Part shown: positions 24,492 to 33,948 of the stretch, piece after piece | How positions within the stretch are numbered: the first letter of the stretch is position 1 | Layout of the letters: every line of letters begins with the position of its first letter | Assembly (NCBI GenBank): GCA_963790085.1 | Contig: CAWBNH010000012.1 | Coordinates: 1 to 64,000, forward strand | Length of the DNA stretch: 64,000 nucleotides | DNA from: CAXMST01 sp963790085 | GTDB lineage: Bacteria > Actinomycetota > Thermoleophilia > Solirubrobacterales > 70-9 | Direction of reading: 5' to 3' | The notes under the pieces: generated by a model | What the model was told of the DNA's origin: nothing | The model's input: only the letters and a program-made list of their open reading frames with translations | Database searches by the model: none | Program-made: the position numbers and the translations under genes

Positions 24492-26078
24492 GCCGGGGCG
24501 AAGCGCAACCTCTATGTGAGCAATTACGACACTGACAACGTCTCCGCCTTCGACATCTCAGCCACAGGCGCCCTGACCCCGGTCACCGGCTCCCCGTTCG
24601 CGACCGAGGGTGACCTCGGTGTCGCCGCCAGCCCCGACGGAAGACACCTCTACGTGGTCGGCAGCGCTGGCGTGTCCGCCTTCGACATCTCCGCCACAGG
24701 CGCACTGACCCCGGTCACCGGCTCCCCGTTCGCGACTGGCGGGTCCACCCCCCAAGAAGTCTCCGCCGGCCCCGGCGGCACGCGCCTCTACGTGCCCAAC
24801 TCCGGCTCCGACAACGTCTCGGTCCTGAGCATCTCAGCCACAGGCGCGCTAACCCCGGTCGCGGGCTCCCCGTTCGCGGCCGGAGACTTTCCAGTCGCAG
24901 CCGCCGCCAGCCCCGACGGCAAACACCTCTACGTGGTCGGCAACGCCGGCGTCTCCGCCTTCGACATCTCCGCCACAGGCGCCCTGACCCCGGTCACCGG
25001 CTCCCCGTTCGCGGCCGGGGCCGGTCCGACTGCAGTCGCTACGAGCCCCAACGGCGAGCACCTCTACGTCGCCAACTACTCCGGCAGCGTTTCGGTTTAC
25101 CGCATCTCAGCCAGCGGTGCGCTCAGCGAGGTCACCGGCTCGCCGTTCGCGACCGGGAGCGGCCCGCAGGCATTGACGGTCAGCCCCGACGGCAAGCACC
25201 TCTACGTTCCCAACGGCAACTCCGACGACATCTCAACCTACGAAATCGCGTCCAGTGGCGCCCCGAGCGAGGTCGAGGGCTCTCCATTCGCGACGGGTAG
25301 CGACCCGTTTGGAGTCGCCGCCAGCCCCGACGGCAAGCACCTCTACGTTCCCAACCATCCTGGCAACGTCTCCGCCTACGACGTCTCCGCCAACGGCGCC
25401 TTGGCCCCGGTCACCGGCTCCCCGTTCGCGACCGGAGGGACGGGTCCCGACCTCCAATCGGTAGCGATAACCCCCAACCAGCCGCCGGTCGCGTCGTTCA
25501 CCAGATCACCGAACCCGGCTGACCTCGGAACCAAGGTCCGTCTTGACGCCTCCGCCTCGACTGATCCCGACGGCACCGTCACCACCTACGACTGGGACTT
25601 CGGTGACGGTACGACGCTGCCCGACGGGGGCTCGAACCCAAAGCACACCTACGTTAGGGCCGGAACATACAACGCCACGCTGACCCTGACCGACAACGAG
25701 GGCTGCTCGACGACGATCGTCTACACCGGCCAGACGACCTCCTGCAACGGCTCGGCGGTCGCCGAGCAGACAAAGACCGTCAAGGTCGCTGACGTCACCG
25801 CCCCGAAGACCAAGATCACGAAGAAGCCGAAGGCCAAGGTCAAGACGAAGAAGAAGAAGGCGAAGGTCAAGGTCTCGTTCACCTCCGAGAAGGGGGCGAA
25901 ATTCAAGTGCAAGCTCGACAAGGCCAAGCTCAAGCCCTGTACGTCCCCCTACAAGGTCAAGGCGAAGTCGAAGCGCGGCAACGGCAAGAAGCACACGATC
26001 TCGGTTAAGGCCACTGATGATGCGGGCAACGTCGGCAAGGCGGCGACGGCCAGGTTCAAGGTGATCCGCAAGGGGTAG
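24492..26078 (+). pseudogene. Lactonase-like beta-propeller/PKD protein lacking its 5' end
   Basis: The frame is open from inside the M15 gene. Recognisable protein begins abruptly mid-repeat at RNLYVSNYDTDNVSAFD, right after the junction. Seven or eight propeller repeats of about 45 residues follow (ATGALTPVTGSPFATGG, SPDGKHLYVVGNAG), of the 6-phosphogluconolactonase-like type. A PKD domain follows (DASASTDPDGTVTTYDWDFG, HTYVRAGTYNATLTLTD) and a lysine-rich Ig-like end domain to RFKVIRKG. No signal peptide or start with a ribosome site is present; the nearest candidate is a GTG in YVSNYD at about 24514. I read this as a 5'-truncated gene carried in by rearrangement. Confidence 0.75.
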
Positions 26079-26116
26079 TCCGCGGCCCACCTACCGACAC
26101 CTAGGCGCGGACAGGA

Positions 26117-26611
26117 ATGCGGAGCCGAGGGAGGACAACCTTTCGAAAGCCGACCAACTCTTGGGAGCCCTGGCACTTCGGCTACTTTCGCGGCCCGGAG
26201 CCGTGCTCCGCGGTTTCGCAATCCGCCGGCCGGTCCCCGGGCGACGGCCGCGGTTCCGCCACCGACGGCCTGCCCGACTACGTGCCGGGGTTCATCCGCG
26301 CGGCGCCTGTGAACCCGCCCCGCATCGCGCTCTTTCAGCCCGAGCGGATTTCACTCGCGGCGATCGAGTCCGGCGGCTGGCTGCGCTACCTGCTCGAGCG
26401 GGTCTGGGAGCTCCCCTATGCGAGCGTGACTTCCGCTGACATCGCCGCCGGTGGCCTGGACGGCTACGACGCGGTGCTGATCCCGAAGAAGGCGAAGAAG
26501 AAGGTCAAGAAGGCGAAGGGCAAGAGCGCCAAGAAGAAGGCCAAGAAGCAGCTCAAGAAGGCGCAGAAGCAGCTGAGGAAGGCCAAGAAGCAGAAGAAGA
26601 AGGTGTGCTGA
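26117..26611 (+). pseudogene. Mosaic ORF: M15 tail + M14-like fragment + lysine-rich tail
   Basis: One open frame joins three unrelated pieces. From 26159, SWEPWHFGYFRGPEPC and following residues to about VPGFI are the missing end of the M15 gene at 23054. From about 26311, NPPRIALFQPERISLAAIES to GLDGYDAVLIP resembles a domain of secreted M14-type zinc carboxypeptidase relatives. From 26481, KKAKKKVKKAKGK begins a 43-residue polylysine-type tail ending KKKVC. The ATG at 26117 has no clear ribosome site. Junctions at about 26158, 26311 and 26481 are inferred from loss of family similarity. Confidence 0.7.
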
Positions 26612-26843
26612 GGATCGAGCCCGACGGGACCGACTGCTCGGCTGCCGGCGATGCGAGGTCCGCCTCAAGTTCTCCGACCTCTGCCCGGCCGGATGGCTTG
26701 TCCGCCACGCCTGGGAGGACGGCGTGCCGGTCGTCGTGTGCCCTGACTGTCAGCGGCCCGGCGAGTGGCGTCTGGCCGTGCCGTTGGTCCTATCGATGAT
26801 GCCCAGCTTGCCTTTGGCCGCACTCTCGCGATCTTCCTTGTAA
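26605..26843 (+). pseudogene. Small zinc-ribbon protein, copy 1 (frameshifted)
   Basis: A GTG overlaps the stop of the lysine-rich tail by 7 nt. Restoring one G to GGG at 26626-26628 (GGGG in copy 2) gives 79 codons: MLRIEPDG, then CRRC, WLVRHAWEDGVPVVVCPDC and QRPGEWRLAVPL. The two CxxC pairs form a zinc ribbon. Copies 2 and 3 are at 30837 and 32062. The TAA overlaps the -35 box of the next promoter. Confidence 0.7.
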
Positions 26844-26878
26844 GTGCGGATTGATACGAGTAAGGTCGTATCGATACG
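26838..26878 (+). promoter_or_regulatory. Promoter with inverted-repeat operator
   Basis: TTGTAA (26838-26843), 17 nt and TAAGGT (26861-26866) form the promoter. GATACGA and TCGTATC (26853-26872) are a perfect 7-bp inverted repeat over the -10 region, overlapping CGTATCGATACG (26867-26878), a 12-bp palindrome. A repressor site is likely. The 21-nt core is shared with 3433-3453. Confidence 0.55.
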
Positions 26879-26921
26879 CGGCCGCCATAGCGACGGTGCG
26901 GCACAGGGGAGGAACCTCAAT

Positions 26922-28955
26922 ATGAAGCACCGAAAGCCGATCCTCGGCCTGACCTCAGCCTAAAGAATTATTAGGACGAGTGAACAAAACGCACGCGGTC
27001 TCGGCCGTCACGCCTGCTCGCTGGCGCGATCCTCGCCTCGGCTCGTCTCGCCGCCGCGGCTTCGCCGCCACGGGGATCTGACCGAAGCTTGGCACCGACG
27101 CCTGCATCTCCGAGGCCGGCACGGGCGGCGCCTGCACCGACGGCAAGGGGCTCGGCGGCGCGTACTCGTCACCGTCTCCCGACGGCACAGCGCCTACGTC
27201 GCCTCCCAGTTCGGCGGGATCGCCGTCTTCGACCGCGACACGACGACCGGCGCCCTGACCAGAAGCCCGGCACCGCGGGCTGCATCTCGGAGACCGGCAG
27301 CGGCGGCGCCTGCGTCGACGGGGGCGCTCGACGCCGCGACCTCGGTCACCGACTCCCGACGGCACCAGCGCCTACGTCGCCTCCGTCGGCAGCGACGCGG
27401 TCGCCGGCTTCGACCGCGACAGCTCAACCGGCGCCCTGACCCTGAAGCCCGGCACCGCGGGCTGCATCTCGGAGTCCGGCAGCGGCGCCGCCTGCGTCGA
27501 CGGCAAGGGGCTCGACATCCCGGTCTCGGCAACCGACTCCCCGACGGAACCAGCGTCTACGTTACCTCCAACAACGACAGCGCGGTCGCCGTCTTCGACC
27601 GCGACAGCTCAACCGGCACCCTGACCCAGAAGCCGGGCACCGAGGGCTGCATCTCCGAAGACGGCAGCGGCGGCGCCTGCGTCGACGGCAAGGCACTCGC
27701 CTTCCCGCGCTCGGTCACCGTCTCCCCCGACGGCACCAGCGCCTACGTCGCCTCCATATCCAGCGACGCGGTCGCCGTCTTCGACCGCGACAGCTCAACC
27801 GGCGTCCTGACCCAGAAGCCGGGCACCGGGGGCTGCATCTCGGAGTCCGACTCCGGCGGCGCCTGCGTCGACGGGCTGGCGCTCGACGCGCGGCCTCGGT
27901 CACCGTCTCCACCGACGGCACCAGCGCCTACGTCGACTCCTTCGACAGCAGCTCCTTCGACAGCGTCGCGGTCGCCGTCTTCGACCGCGACAGCTCCACC
28001 GGCGCTCTGACCCAGAAGCCGGCACCGAAGCCTGCGTCTCGCAGACCGGCACCGGCGGCGCCTGCGTCGACGGGGCGGCGCTCGACGGCGCGATCGCGGT
28101 CACCGTCTCCGCCGACGGCACCAGCGTCTACGTCGCCTCCGACGGCAGCGGCGCGGTCGCCGTCTTCGACCGCGACAGCTCCTCCGGCACTCTGACCAGA
28201 AGCCGGGCACCGAGGGCTGCATCTCGGAGACCGGCTCCGGCGGCGCCTGGTCGACGGGGTGGCGCTCGACGCCGCGCCATCGGCCACCGACTCCCCGAGG
28301 CAACAACGTCTACGTCGCCTCCTCGCAGCGGCGCGCGCGATCTTCAACCGAACGACGGCATCCCGTCCGGCAACGACGATCACCTCCGGTCCCTCGGGCG
28401 CGACCAACGACGACTCGCCGAGCTTCGGCTTCAGCGCCAACGAGGCCGGCTCGACCTTCGAGTGTCGCCTTGACTCCGGCGCCTTCGGGGCCTGCACCTC
28501 GGCAAAGCCCTACCGGCGCTCGCCGACGGCACCCACGCCTTCGCCGGCCTCGCCACCGACTCCGAGGACAACAGCCGTCGACCCCGACCGCGCCGAGCGG
28601 AAGTTCGCCGACGACACCGAGCTCAGGGCTCCGCCAGCGCGAAGACATCCCAGAAAGCGAAGGGCGGTGACATCAGGGTCAGGGTCAGGGTCTCGGCTCG
28701 AGAGCAGCTCACCGCCGAGGCGAGCGGCAGGATCAAGCTCGGCAACCCCTCTTTCAAGCTAGAAGCAGCAAAGAGCATAGGTCGCCGGGGCCAGCGGAAG
28801 ACGATGCAACTCGTGCCGAGGAAGTCAAGCACGGAAAGAAGATCGCCAAGGCGCTGAAGAAGGGCAAGAGGGCGACGGCGAAGCTCGAGGTGAAGCTCAC
28901 CGACGAGGTCGGCAACGTGAAGGCCGAGAAGCTCTCGATCGAGCTGAGCCGGTGA
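26922..28955 (+). pseudogene. Degenerate secreted beta-propeller gene
   Basis: A good start (GGGGAGGA, ATG 26922) gives only MKHRKPILGLTSA before a stop. Downstream, fragments in all three forward frames spell a propeller protein with repeats CISETGSGGACVDG, SVTVSPDGTSAYVAS, DAVAVFDRDSSTGALTQKPG. An Ig-like segment (ATNDDSPSFGFSANEAGSTF) and the lysine-rich module follow, ending KLTDEVGNVKAEKLSIEL and a TGA. At least eight frame changes are needed to read through. Intact relatives would have about 650 residues with a signal peptide. Either long-dead or badly resolved sequence. Confidence 0.8.
27100..28395 (+). repeat. Seven degenerate propeller-coding repeats, period about 186 bp
   Basis: The GGCTGCATCTC-type anchor occurs at 27100, 27278, 27460, 27645, 27831, 28030 and 28215. 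Spacings are 178, 182, 185, 186, 199 and 185. Only one equals the in-frame 186 bp (62 codons); the others show where bases were lost or gained. Confidence 0.8.
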
Positions 28956-30589
28956 TGAGGGGCCGGAAGCCGATCCTCGGCCAGGCCCTTACCCCCGGAG
29001 CGTTAAGGACGTTCAACCGTTCCGTCTCCGTTTCAGTGGCGTGGTGCGCGATCCTGGTGTCGGCGCGCTCCTCCTGCTCGCGCTCGCCGCCATCCGCGCC
29101 TTGCCAGCAAGATCTATGAACCGGCACGACGCCTGATCTCCACGACGGCCCGGCGGCGCCGCGCCGACGGCCGCGCTCGAGGCGCCAGGTCGGTCGCCGT
29201 CTCATCCCGATCAGCGACAGCGATCCGCTGCCTCCTCCAGCACGCTCGCGACCGGCCCCAACCGCGACGCCGAGGTCGACCCACGCCCGTCGACCCGCGG
29301 CTGAATCCCGGACAGGCTAGTGGCGGCGTGGATGCAGGGCCCGCGTCCGGCCCCGGCTCCTCAGTCATCGTCTCCGCCAACTCCGAGCGACGGCGCGGCA
29401 GAGTTCAGGGACCAGTGTGCTCGTTCGACCGACAACACGTGTACGGGCGGCTGATCTCGAAGCAGGCAATCGACCGGCTGGCTCTCCTACGGGCCGAAGG
29501 GGCGGTCACCTTCATCGACTGGACCGGAGTCGACCAAGCCGACCTCGAGTGACCGTCTCCACCGACGGCAAGGCGCCTACGTCGCCTCCCGGTTCAGCTT
29601 CGCCGTCGCGCCCTTCGACCGCATCACGAGGACAGGAAGCGCTGACCAGAAGCCCGGCACCGCCGTCCGCAGTCGCCGACGACGGCTCCGGCGTCGGCTG
29701 CACCGACGGTTCCGCCCTCGTCGGCGCTTTCTCGGTCGCAGTCTCCGCCGACGGCAAGGGCGCTACGTCGCCTCCCGGTCAGCGACCCGGTGCCGATCTT
29801 CGACCGCACCGACGCCGGCGCGGTGTCTCGGAGCCAGGCAGCGCGGTGCTGCGTCACCGACCCCGGAAGCGGCGGTCGCCGTGATCTCGACCGAACTGCG
29901 CTCGTCCGGCCCCGCATCTGTCACAGTCTCCTCGACGGAAGAGCGCCTGCGTGCTCCAAGGACGGCGACGCCGTAGCGATCTTCGCCGCAACACGACGAC
30001 CGGCGAGCTGACGCGGAAGCCAGGCGCCGCGAGCTGCAGCTCCGAGACCGGAAGCGGCGGCGACTACGCCGTCAGGACCGCCCGCGTCGGCGCCTCCGCG
30101 GTCACAGTCTCCCCCGACGGCAAGAGCGCATACGTCGCCTCCCCGACAGCGACGCCGTCGCGATGTTCGCCGCGGCAGGACGACAGGCGAGCTGACGCAG
30201 AGCCCGGCATCACGGTCTGCATCGCCGAGTCCGGAAGCGGCGGCTCGCAGCGCGACGCGGTCGACAGCCCCCCGCGGTCACAGCCTCCCTCGACGGCAAG
30301 GGCGCAGGTGGCCCCGTTTACGCGCGACGGCCGTGGCATCTTCGACCGAAACGGCACCCTCGGCCCGACGGCGACGTTCTACTAGGACCTGCGAAACGAC
30401 CAACGACCCTCGCCGCGCTTACCTTCAGCGCCGACGAAGCTGGTTCGACGTTCGACTGCAAGCACGACGGCGGAGACTATCCGCTGGAAGCGCGAAAAGC
30501 TAAAGAGGCTCGGAGGGGCCTCGACCTGCGAACGGCCCCGCTGCAAGCCACCGGAGGCCTCCCGGGCTACCAGCTCGGCGAATACCAAG
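28955..30589 (+). pseudogene. Second degenerate beta-propeller gene
   Basis: The ATG overlaps the previous TGA (TGATG). The start MRGRKPILGQALTPGALRTF parallels the start of the pseudogene at 26922, so the two are tandem paralogues. Repeat fragments are scattered over the frames (FDR, VTVSTDGK, AVAVSADGKGA, TGELTRKPGAASCSSETGSG, VTVSPDGKSAYVAS). After a stop at 30383-30385 the frame change AALTFSADEAGSTFDCKHDG shows the Ig-like segment. It is more decayed than its neighbour and probably never makes a full protein. Confidence 0.75.
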
Positions 30590-30843
30590 GGCTGGTCGCG
30601 GTCAACAAGGGCTTCTCTACTGCCTTCGCGCGTGCCAAGCCGGCCGCAAAGGAGGGCGCGACCGACATCTTCTACACCTCGATCAAGGTGAAGCCGGGCC
30701 AGGCCTGCAAGAAGGCCAAAAAGCAGGTCAAGAGGGCGAAGAAGAAGCTGAAGAAGGCGAAGAAGTCCGGCGAGCGCAAGAGGATCAAGAAGGCGAAGAA
30801 AAAGGTCAAGAAGGCGAAGAAGGCGAAGAAGAAGGCGTGCTGA
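30590..30843 (+). pseudogene. Lysine-rich tail module, copy 2
   Basis: GLVAVNKGFSTAFARAKPAA and KEGATDIFYTSIKVKPG precede a polylysine-type tail (CKKAKKQVKRAKKKLKKAKK, ending KKKAC). It is in frame with part of the preceding decayed gene but has no start of its own. The DNA is nearly identical to 31815-32067. Confidence 0.7.
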
Positions 30844-31031
30844 GGATCGAGCCCGACGGGGACCGACTGCTCGGCTGCCAGCGATGCGAGGCCCAGATCG
30901 AGTTTCCCGACCCTTACCCCGCCGGCTGGCTGTTCCGGCACGCCTGGGAGGACTGTGCGCCGGTCGTTGTCTGCCTGACTGCCAGCGGCCTGACGAGCGC
31001 CGAATCGTGGCCGACCTTCAGGATGGCTAAG
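30837..31031 (+). pseudogene. Small zinc-ribbon protein, copy 2 (frameshifted)
   Basis: A GTG overlaps the tail stop. It reads MLRIEPDGDRLLGCQRCEAQ, AGWLFRHAWEDCAPVVVC, then loses frame: TGCCTGAC replaces TGCCCTGAC (about 30974). Restoring one C gives CPDCQRPDERRIVADLQDG and a TAA at 31029. Unrepaired, the frame runs to 31091. The repaired 65-residue form has both CxxC pairs. Confidence 0.65.
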
Positions 31032-31128
31032 GGGTCGGGGTCACCGAACTACGCCCTTCTACGGAAGTGGGCCCCGCACGATCTCCAATAGCCTCCGCGC
31101 TACAGCAACCTGACTGGGAGGTCACAGG

Positions 31129-31773
31129 ATGCGGATCAAACGGGGGAAGCCCTCGCCGGCCATGCTCGTCGCCATCGTCGCTCTCGTTGCGGCGCTCGCC
31201 GGAACGGCTATCGGCGGCGTAGCGATCACCGCCCTCAACAAGCAGGAGAAGCGGCAGGTCAAGAGGATCGCCAAGAAGGAAGCGAAGACGCAGGGTAAGA
31301 AGTCGAACCAGAAGGCGAAGGCAGCGCAGGCCTCGGCCGACGCCGCGCAGAGCTCAGCAGACACGGCGGGGAGTTCGGCGAACCAGGCTCTCTCCCAGCA
31401 GGAGACGTTCTCCTATGCGGCCGACGCGACCGCGACGACGACCACGCTCTTCGAGGGCGGGGGCCTGCGGATTGAGGGTCGCTGCCCGGGGGCGGACGTG
31501 GAGGTCGACGCGCGCTCGCTGGCGGACAACTCGATCATCCACCTGGCGACGAACGTCGACGTTCCGGATGCCTACTACGACGAGGACGACGACTTCGACA
31601 CTGACGACATCGAGCCGCTGGACGTATTTGACTACGCCGACGGCGTCCAGGGCACGTTCACGTTCAGAAACGGCCAAGACGGCACGATCGTCACGGCGAC
31701 CTACCTGCTCGAGGAGGGCGCGGGGGCCGACTGCGTCGCATACGGGAACCTCGAGATCATGGTCGCCCCTTAA
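31129..31773 (+). CDS. Secreted protein with coiled-coil stalk
   Basis: This 214-residue protein starts at an ATG with GGGAGG upstream. MRIKRGKPSPAMLVAIVALV is the same export segment as in the gene at 1931. Residues 40-75 are lysine-rich, then an Ala/Ser/Gln heptad-like stretch (AAQASADAAQSSADTAGSSA) suggests a coiled-coil stalk. The C-terminal 120 residues form an acidic domain (YYDEDDDFDTDDIEPLD), possibly metal-binding. Function unknown. It is the only intact gene between the repeat copies at 30590 and 31815. Confidence 0.75.
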   Translation: MRIKRGKPSPAMLVAIVALVAALAGTAIGGVAITALNKQEKRQVKRIAKKEAKTQGKKSNQKAKAAQASADAAQSSADTAGSSANQALSQQETFSYAADATATTTTLFEGGGLRIEGRCPGADVEVDARSLADNSIIHLATNVDVPDAYYDEDDDFDTDDIEPLDVFDYADGVQGTFTFRNGQDGTIVTATYLLEEGAGADCVAYGNLEIMVAP

Positions 31774-31814
31774 GCCGGGTTCTCCGAGTCGCATACGAAG
31801 TCAAGGAGAAGGCG

Positions 31815-32067
31815 GGCTGGTCGCGGTCAAGCATGGCTTCGCCACCGCGTTCGCGCGGGCCAAGCCGGCCGCGAAGGAGGGCGCGACCGACATCTTCTAC
31901 ACCTCGATCAAGGTGAAGCCAGGCCGGGCCTGCAAGAAGGCCAAAAAGCAGGTCAAGCGGGCGAAGAAGAAGCTGAAGAAGGCGAAGAAGTCCGGCGAGC
32001 GCAAGAGGATCAAGAAGGCGAACAAGAAGGTCAAGAAGGCGAAGAAGGCGAAGAAGAAGGCGTGCTG
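31815..32067 (+). pseudogene. Lysine-rich tail module, copy 3
   Basis: It begins 40 nt after the stop at 31773 and reads GLVAVKHGFATAFARAKPAA to KKKAC without a start of its own. It is almost identical to copy 2. It could be the displaced tail of an older gene or part of a mobile cassette. Confidence 0.7.
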
Positions 32068-32183
32068 AGGATCGAGCCCGACGGGAACGGGCGGCTCAGC
32101 TGCCAGCGCTGCGAGGCCCGGATCGAGTTCTCCGACCTCTGCCCGGCCGGCTGGCTTGTCCGCCACACCTGGGAGGACGGCGC
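32062..32183 (+). pseudogene. Small zinc-ribbon protein, copy 3 (3'-truncated)
   Basis: GTG at 32062 overlaps the tail stop. MLRIEPDGNGRLSCQRCEAR and AGWLVRHTWEDG are normal, but the second CxxC is missing because the sequence runs into the end of the convergent gene at 32186. Confidence 0.7.
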
Positions 32184-32185
32184 AG

Positions 32186-33757
32186 TTACTTCCGCTTCAG
32201 CTTCAGCTTCTTGGTCTTTGTCCGCGCCTCGCCGTCGTCGGGCTTGTAGATGACCTGCGCCTTCACCCGCAGCTTGCCCTTCTTCTTCAGCTTCTTCTTG
32301 CCCTTGCCGCGGGGCTTGATCTTGAGCTTGACAGTGCCGCTTGCGGCGGCGCGCTTGCCCGAGCGCTTCAACTTCCCGGCCTTGGCGACGGTGAGGTCGC
32401 CGGGGCCGGGAACCGTGACCGGCAGCTTGGCGGTGCCCTTGTTGACGTTTCGCTTGAGCCTGCCAAGGCTGAATCGGTTGTCGGGCTGGACGTCGACGGT
32501 CACCGTGCCCTTGCGATCGCCGAAGGCGACCTGGTCGAAGCTCGAGATCTGGAAGCTGTCGCTGCCCGCGAATCCCGGGTTCGGGGTGTAGGTGACGTCG
32601 GCCGGCAGGTCGAGGACGTCGGTGTTGACGGTGCCGTTGGTGGGACCGGCGTCGGACGTGGCGAAGGCCCGAACCGAGGTCTGCTCATAGGCGGGTCCGG
32701 TGTCGGCGCACAGCAACGGGATCTGCACCGGAGTATCGAACTTCGTCTTCACCGTCTGGTCCTCGCACTGCGGGCTGCCGTCGGGGGCCCAGTCGGGGTT
32801 GCCGTCGAAGCGGCCGGCAGTCGACTCGAGCGGGAGCAGGCCGTTGCTCAGGTCACTGTTCTCCATCACCAGATCCCCGGCGGAGAACAGCCCCTGCACG
32901 TAGGCGATCTTGGTCCCGTCCGGGGACCAGGTGCAGTTGTAGCCCGTGGTGCCGGAGTTGCCGGGCAGTTCGGTCTGGCCTCCGCCGTTGAGCAGCGAGA
33001 CCCGGATTCGGGCGCTCGCGTTGAATCCGGCCCCGGTGGCGTGCGTGAAGCAGAGCTGCGTTCCGTCGGGGGAGACCGAGGGCTGGAACTCGTTTGCCGC
33101 CGGGTTGGCAAGCACGTTGGAGGGCGTGCCACCGGTCGCCGCCTGCCGGACGATGTCCATGTTGGTCCCGTTCGGATCACCGACTACGTAGAAGAGCGTC
33201 TCTGAGTCCGGGGTCCAGGCCGGCTTGTGCTCGTAGGTGCCGGCGGCGATCGAGGTGAAGTTCGTGATGTTGCCCGAGGCGACGTTGTAGAGCTTGATGT
33301 TGAGCTGGCCGGAGGCGTCGGCGTTCTCGCTCTCGAAGGCGATCTTGGAGCCGTCCGGCGACCAGGCGGGGCGGTCGTCGGTGACTCCGTTCGAGTTGGT
33401 GATGTTCTGCGGCGTCGCCGCCGGGTCGGTGAGGTCGAGGATGTAGAGGTCGTAGTTGGCCGTCGCGTTGTCGCCCTGCGCGTAGACGATCTTGGTCCGG
33501 TCAGGGGACCAGCTCGGATGTCGGTGTTGGCCGGCGCCGGTCGCGGTCGTGATCGGCGATGCCGTGCCGGCACCGATGCTGCCGGTCGTCGGGCGCAGGT
33601 ACAGCTTGGCGGTTGCGTCGCTGGGGGCGCCGCGGCCGCTGACGAGGACGATGCGCCCATTGGTCCCCGAGAGGACCGCACCTGCGCTGGCGGTCAGTCC
33701 CGCCATCGCGAGCACGACCGCGGTGACAGCCAGTAACAGCCTGCGGCCCCTCGACAA
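32186..33757 (-). CDS. Secreted TolB-like beta-propeller with basic tail
   Basis: The protein has 523 residues from a TTG with GGGAGG upstream. The signal peptide is MSRGRRLLLAVTAVVLAMAG ending near residue 28. Five or six WD40/TolB-type repeats follow (HPSWSPDRTKIVYAQGD, RPAWSPDGSKIAFESEN, QPSVSPDGTQLCFTHA). Residues 345-420 form a cadherin-like/Ig domain (VTYTPNPGFAGSDSFQIS). The final 90 residues are lysine-rich (KGKKKLKKKGKLRVKAQ). It is intact. Probably an extracellular scaffold; not the Tol-Pal TolB, since a Gram-positive-type genome is inferred. Confidence 0.85.
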   Translation of the reverse strand: MSRGRRLLLAVTAVVLAMAGLTASAGAVLSGTNGRIVLVSGRGAPSDATAKLYLRPTTGSIGAGTASPITTATGAGQHRHPSWSPDRTKIVYAQGDNATANYDLYILDLTDPAATPQNITNSNGVTDDRPAWSPDGSKIAFESENADASGQLNIKLYNVASGNITNFTSIAAGTYEHKPAWTPDSETLFYVVGDPNGTNMDIVRQAATGGTPSNVLANPAANEFQPSVSPDGTQLCFTHATGAGFNASARIRVSLLNGGGQTELPGNSGTTGYNCTWSPDGTKIAYVQGLFSAGDLVMENSDLSNGLLPLESTAGRFDGNPDWAPDGSPQCEDQTVKTKFDTPVQIPLLCADTGPAYEQTSVRAFATSDAGPTNGTVNTDVLDLPADVTYTPNPGFAGSDSFQISSFDQVAFGDRKGTVTVDVQPDNRFSLGRLKRNVNKGTAKLPVTVPGPGDLTVAKAGKLKRSGKRAAASGTVKLKIKPRGKGKKKLKKKGKLRVKAQVIYKPDDGEARTKTKKLKLKRK

Positions 33758-33936
33758 GATGATGGCCCTCCCGGTTCGCCGACCAAACCCCTACCCACAT
33801 AAGTAGCACACAGATACCGGAATACCTAATCGTTGGAGCGGCTGATCGGCCGCGGTCCTGCTCGCCCCGACCAGGCATCTGTTGGCCCGTAGCCCCGACG
33901 GGCTCGGCGCCAATCGCCTGGGGGAACGCGCTCGGC

Positions 33937-33942
33937 TAGGTT
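33937..33942 (+). promoter_or_regulatory. Leaderless-type -10 box (TAGGTT)
   Basis: It ends 6 nt before the GTG of the acetyltransferase gene. Confidence 0.5.
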
Positions 33943-33948
33943 GCCTCC

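Larger units (their letters stand above)
30590..32183 (+). repeat. Direct repeat pair: tail plus zinc-ribbon cassette
   Basis: About 370 nt at 30590-30960 and 31815-32183 are nearly identical, spanning the lysine-rich tail and the start of the zinc-ribbon gene. A third, more distant cassette is at about 26481-26843. The pair flanks the intact gene 31129-31773. Confidence 0.8.

Noticed and set aside
24482..26158. The segment inside the M15 gene as an intein or group II intron
   Set aside because: It changes reading frame, codes a beta-propeller/PKD protein, and shows no Cys/Ser start, His-Asn end or intron domain V.
27100..28395. Regular repeats as a CRISPR array
   Set aside because: The units are about 186 bp, translate as propeller blades and have no short constant repeat with unique spacers; no cas genes are present.
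32186..33757. The propeller gene as Tol-Pal TolB
   Set aside because: It has an Ig-like domain and lysine-rich tail, no tol/pal neighbours, and the genome appears to be of a Gram-positive-type actinobacterium.
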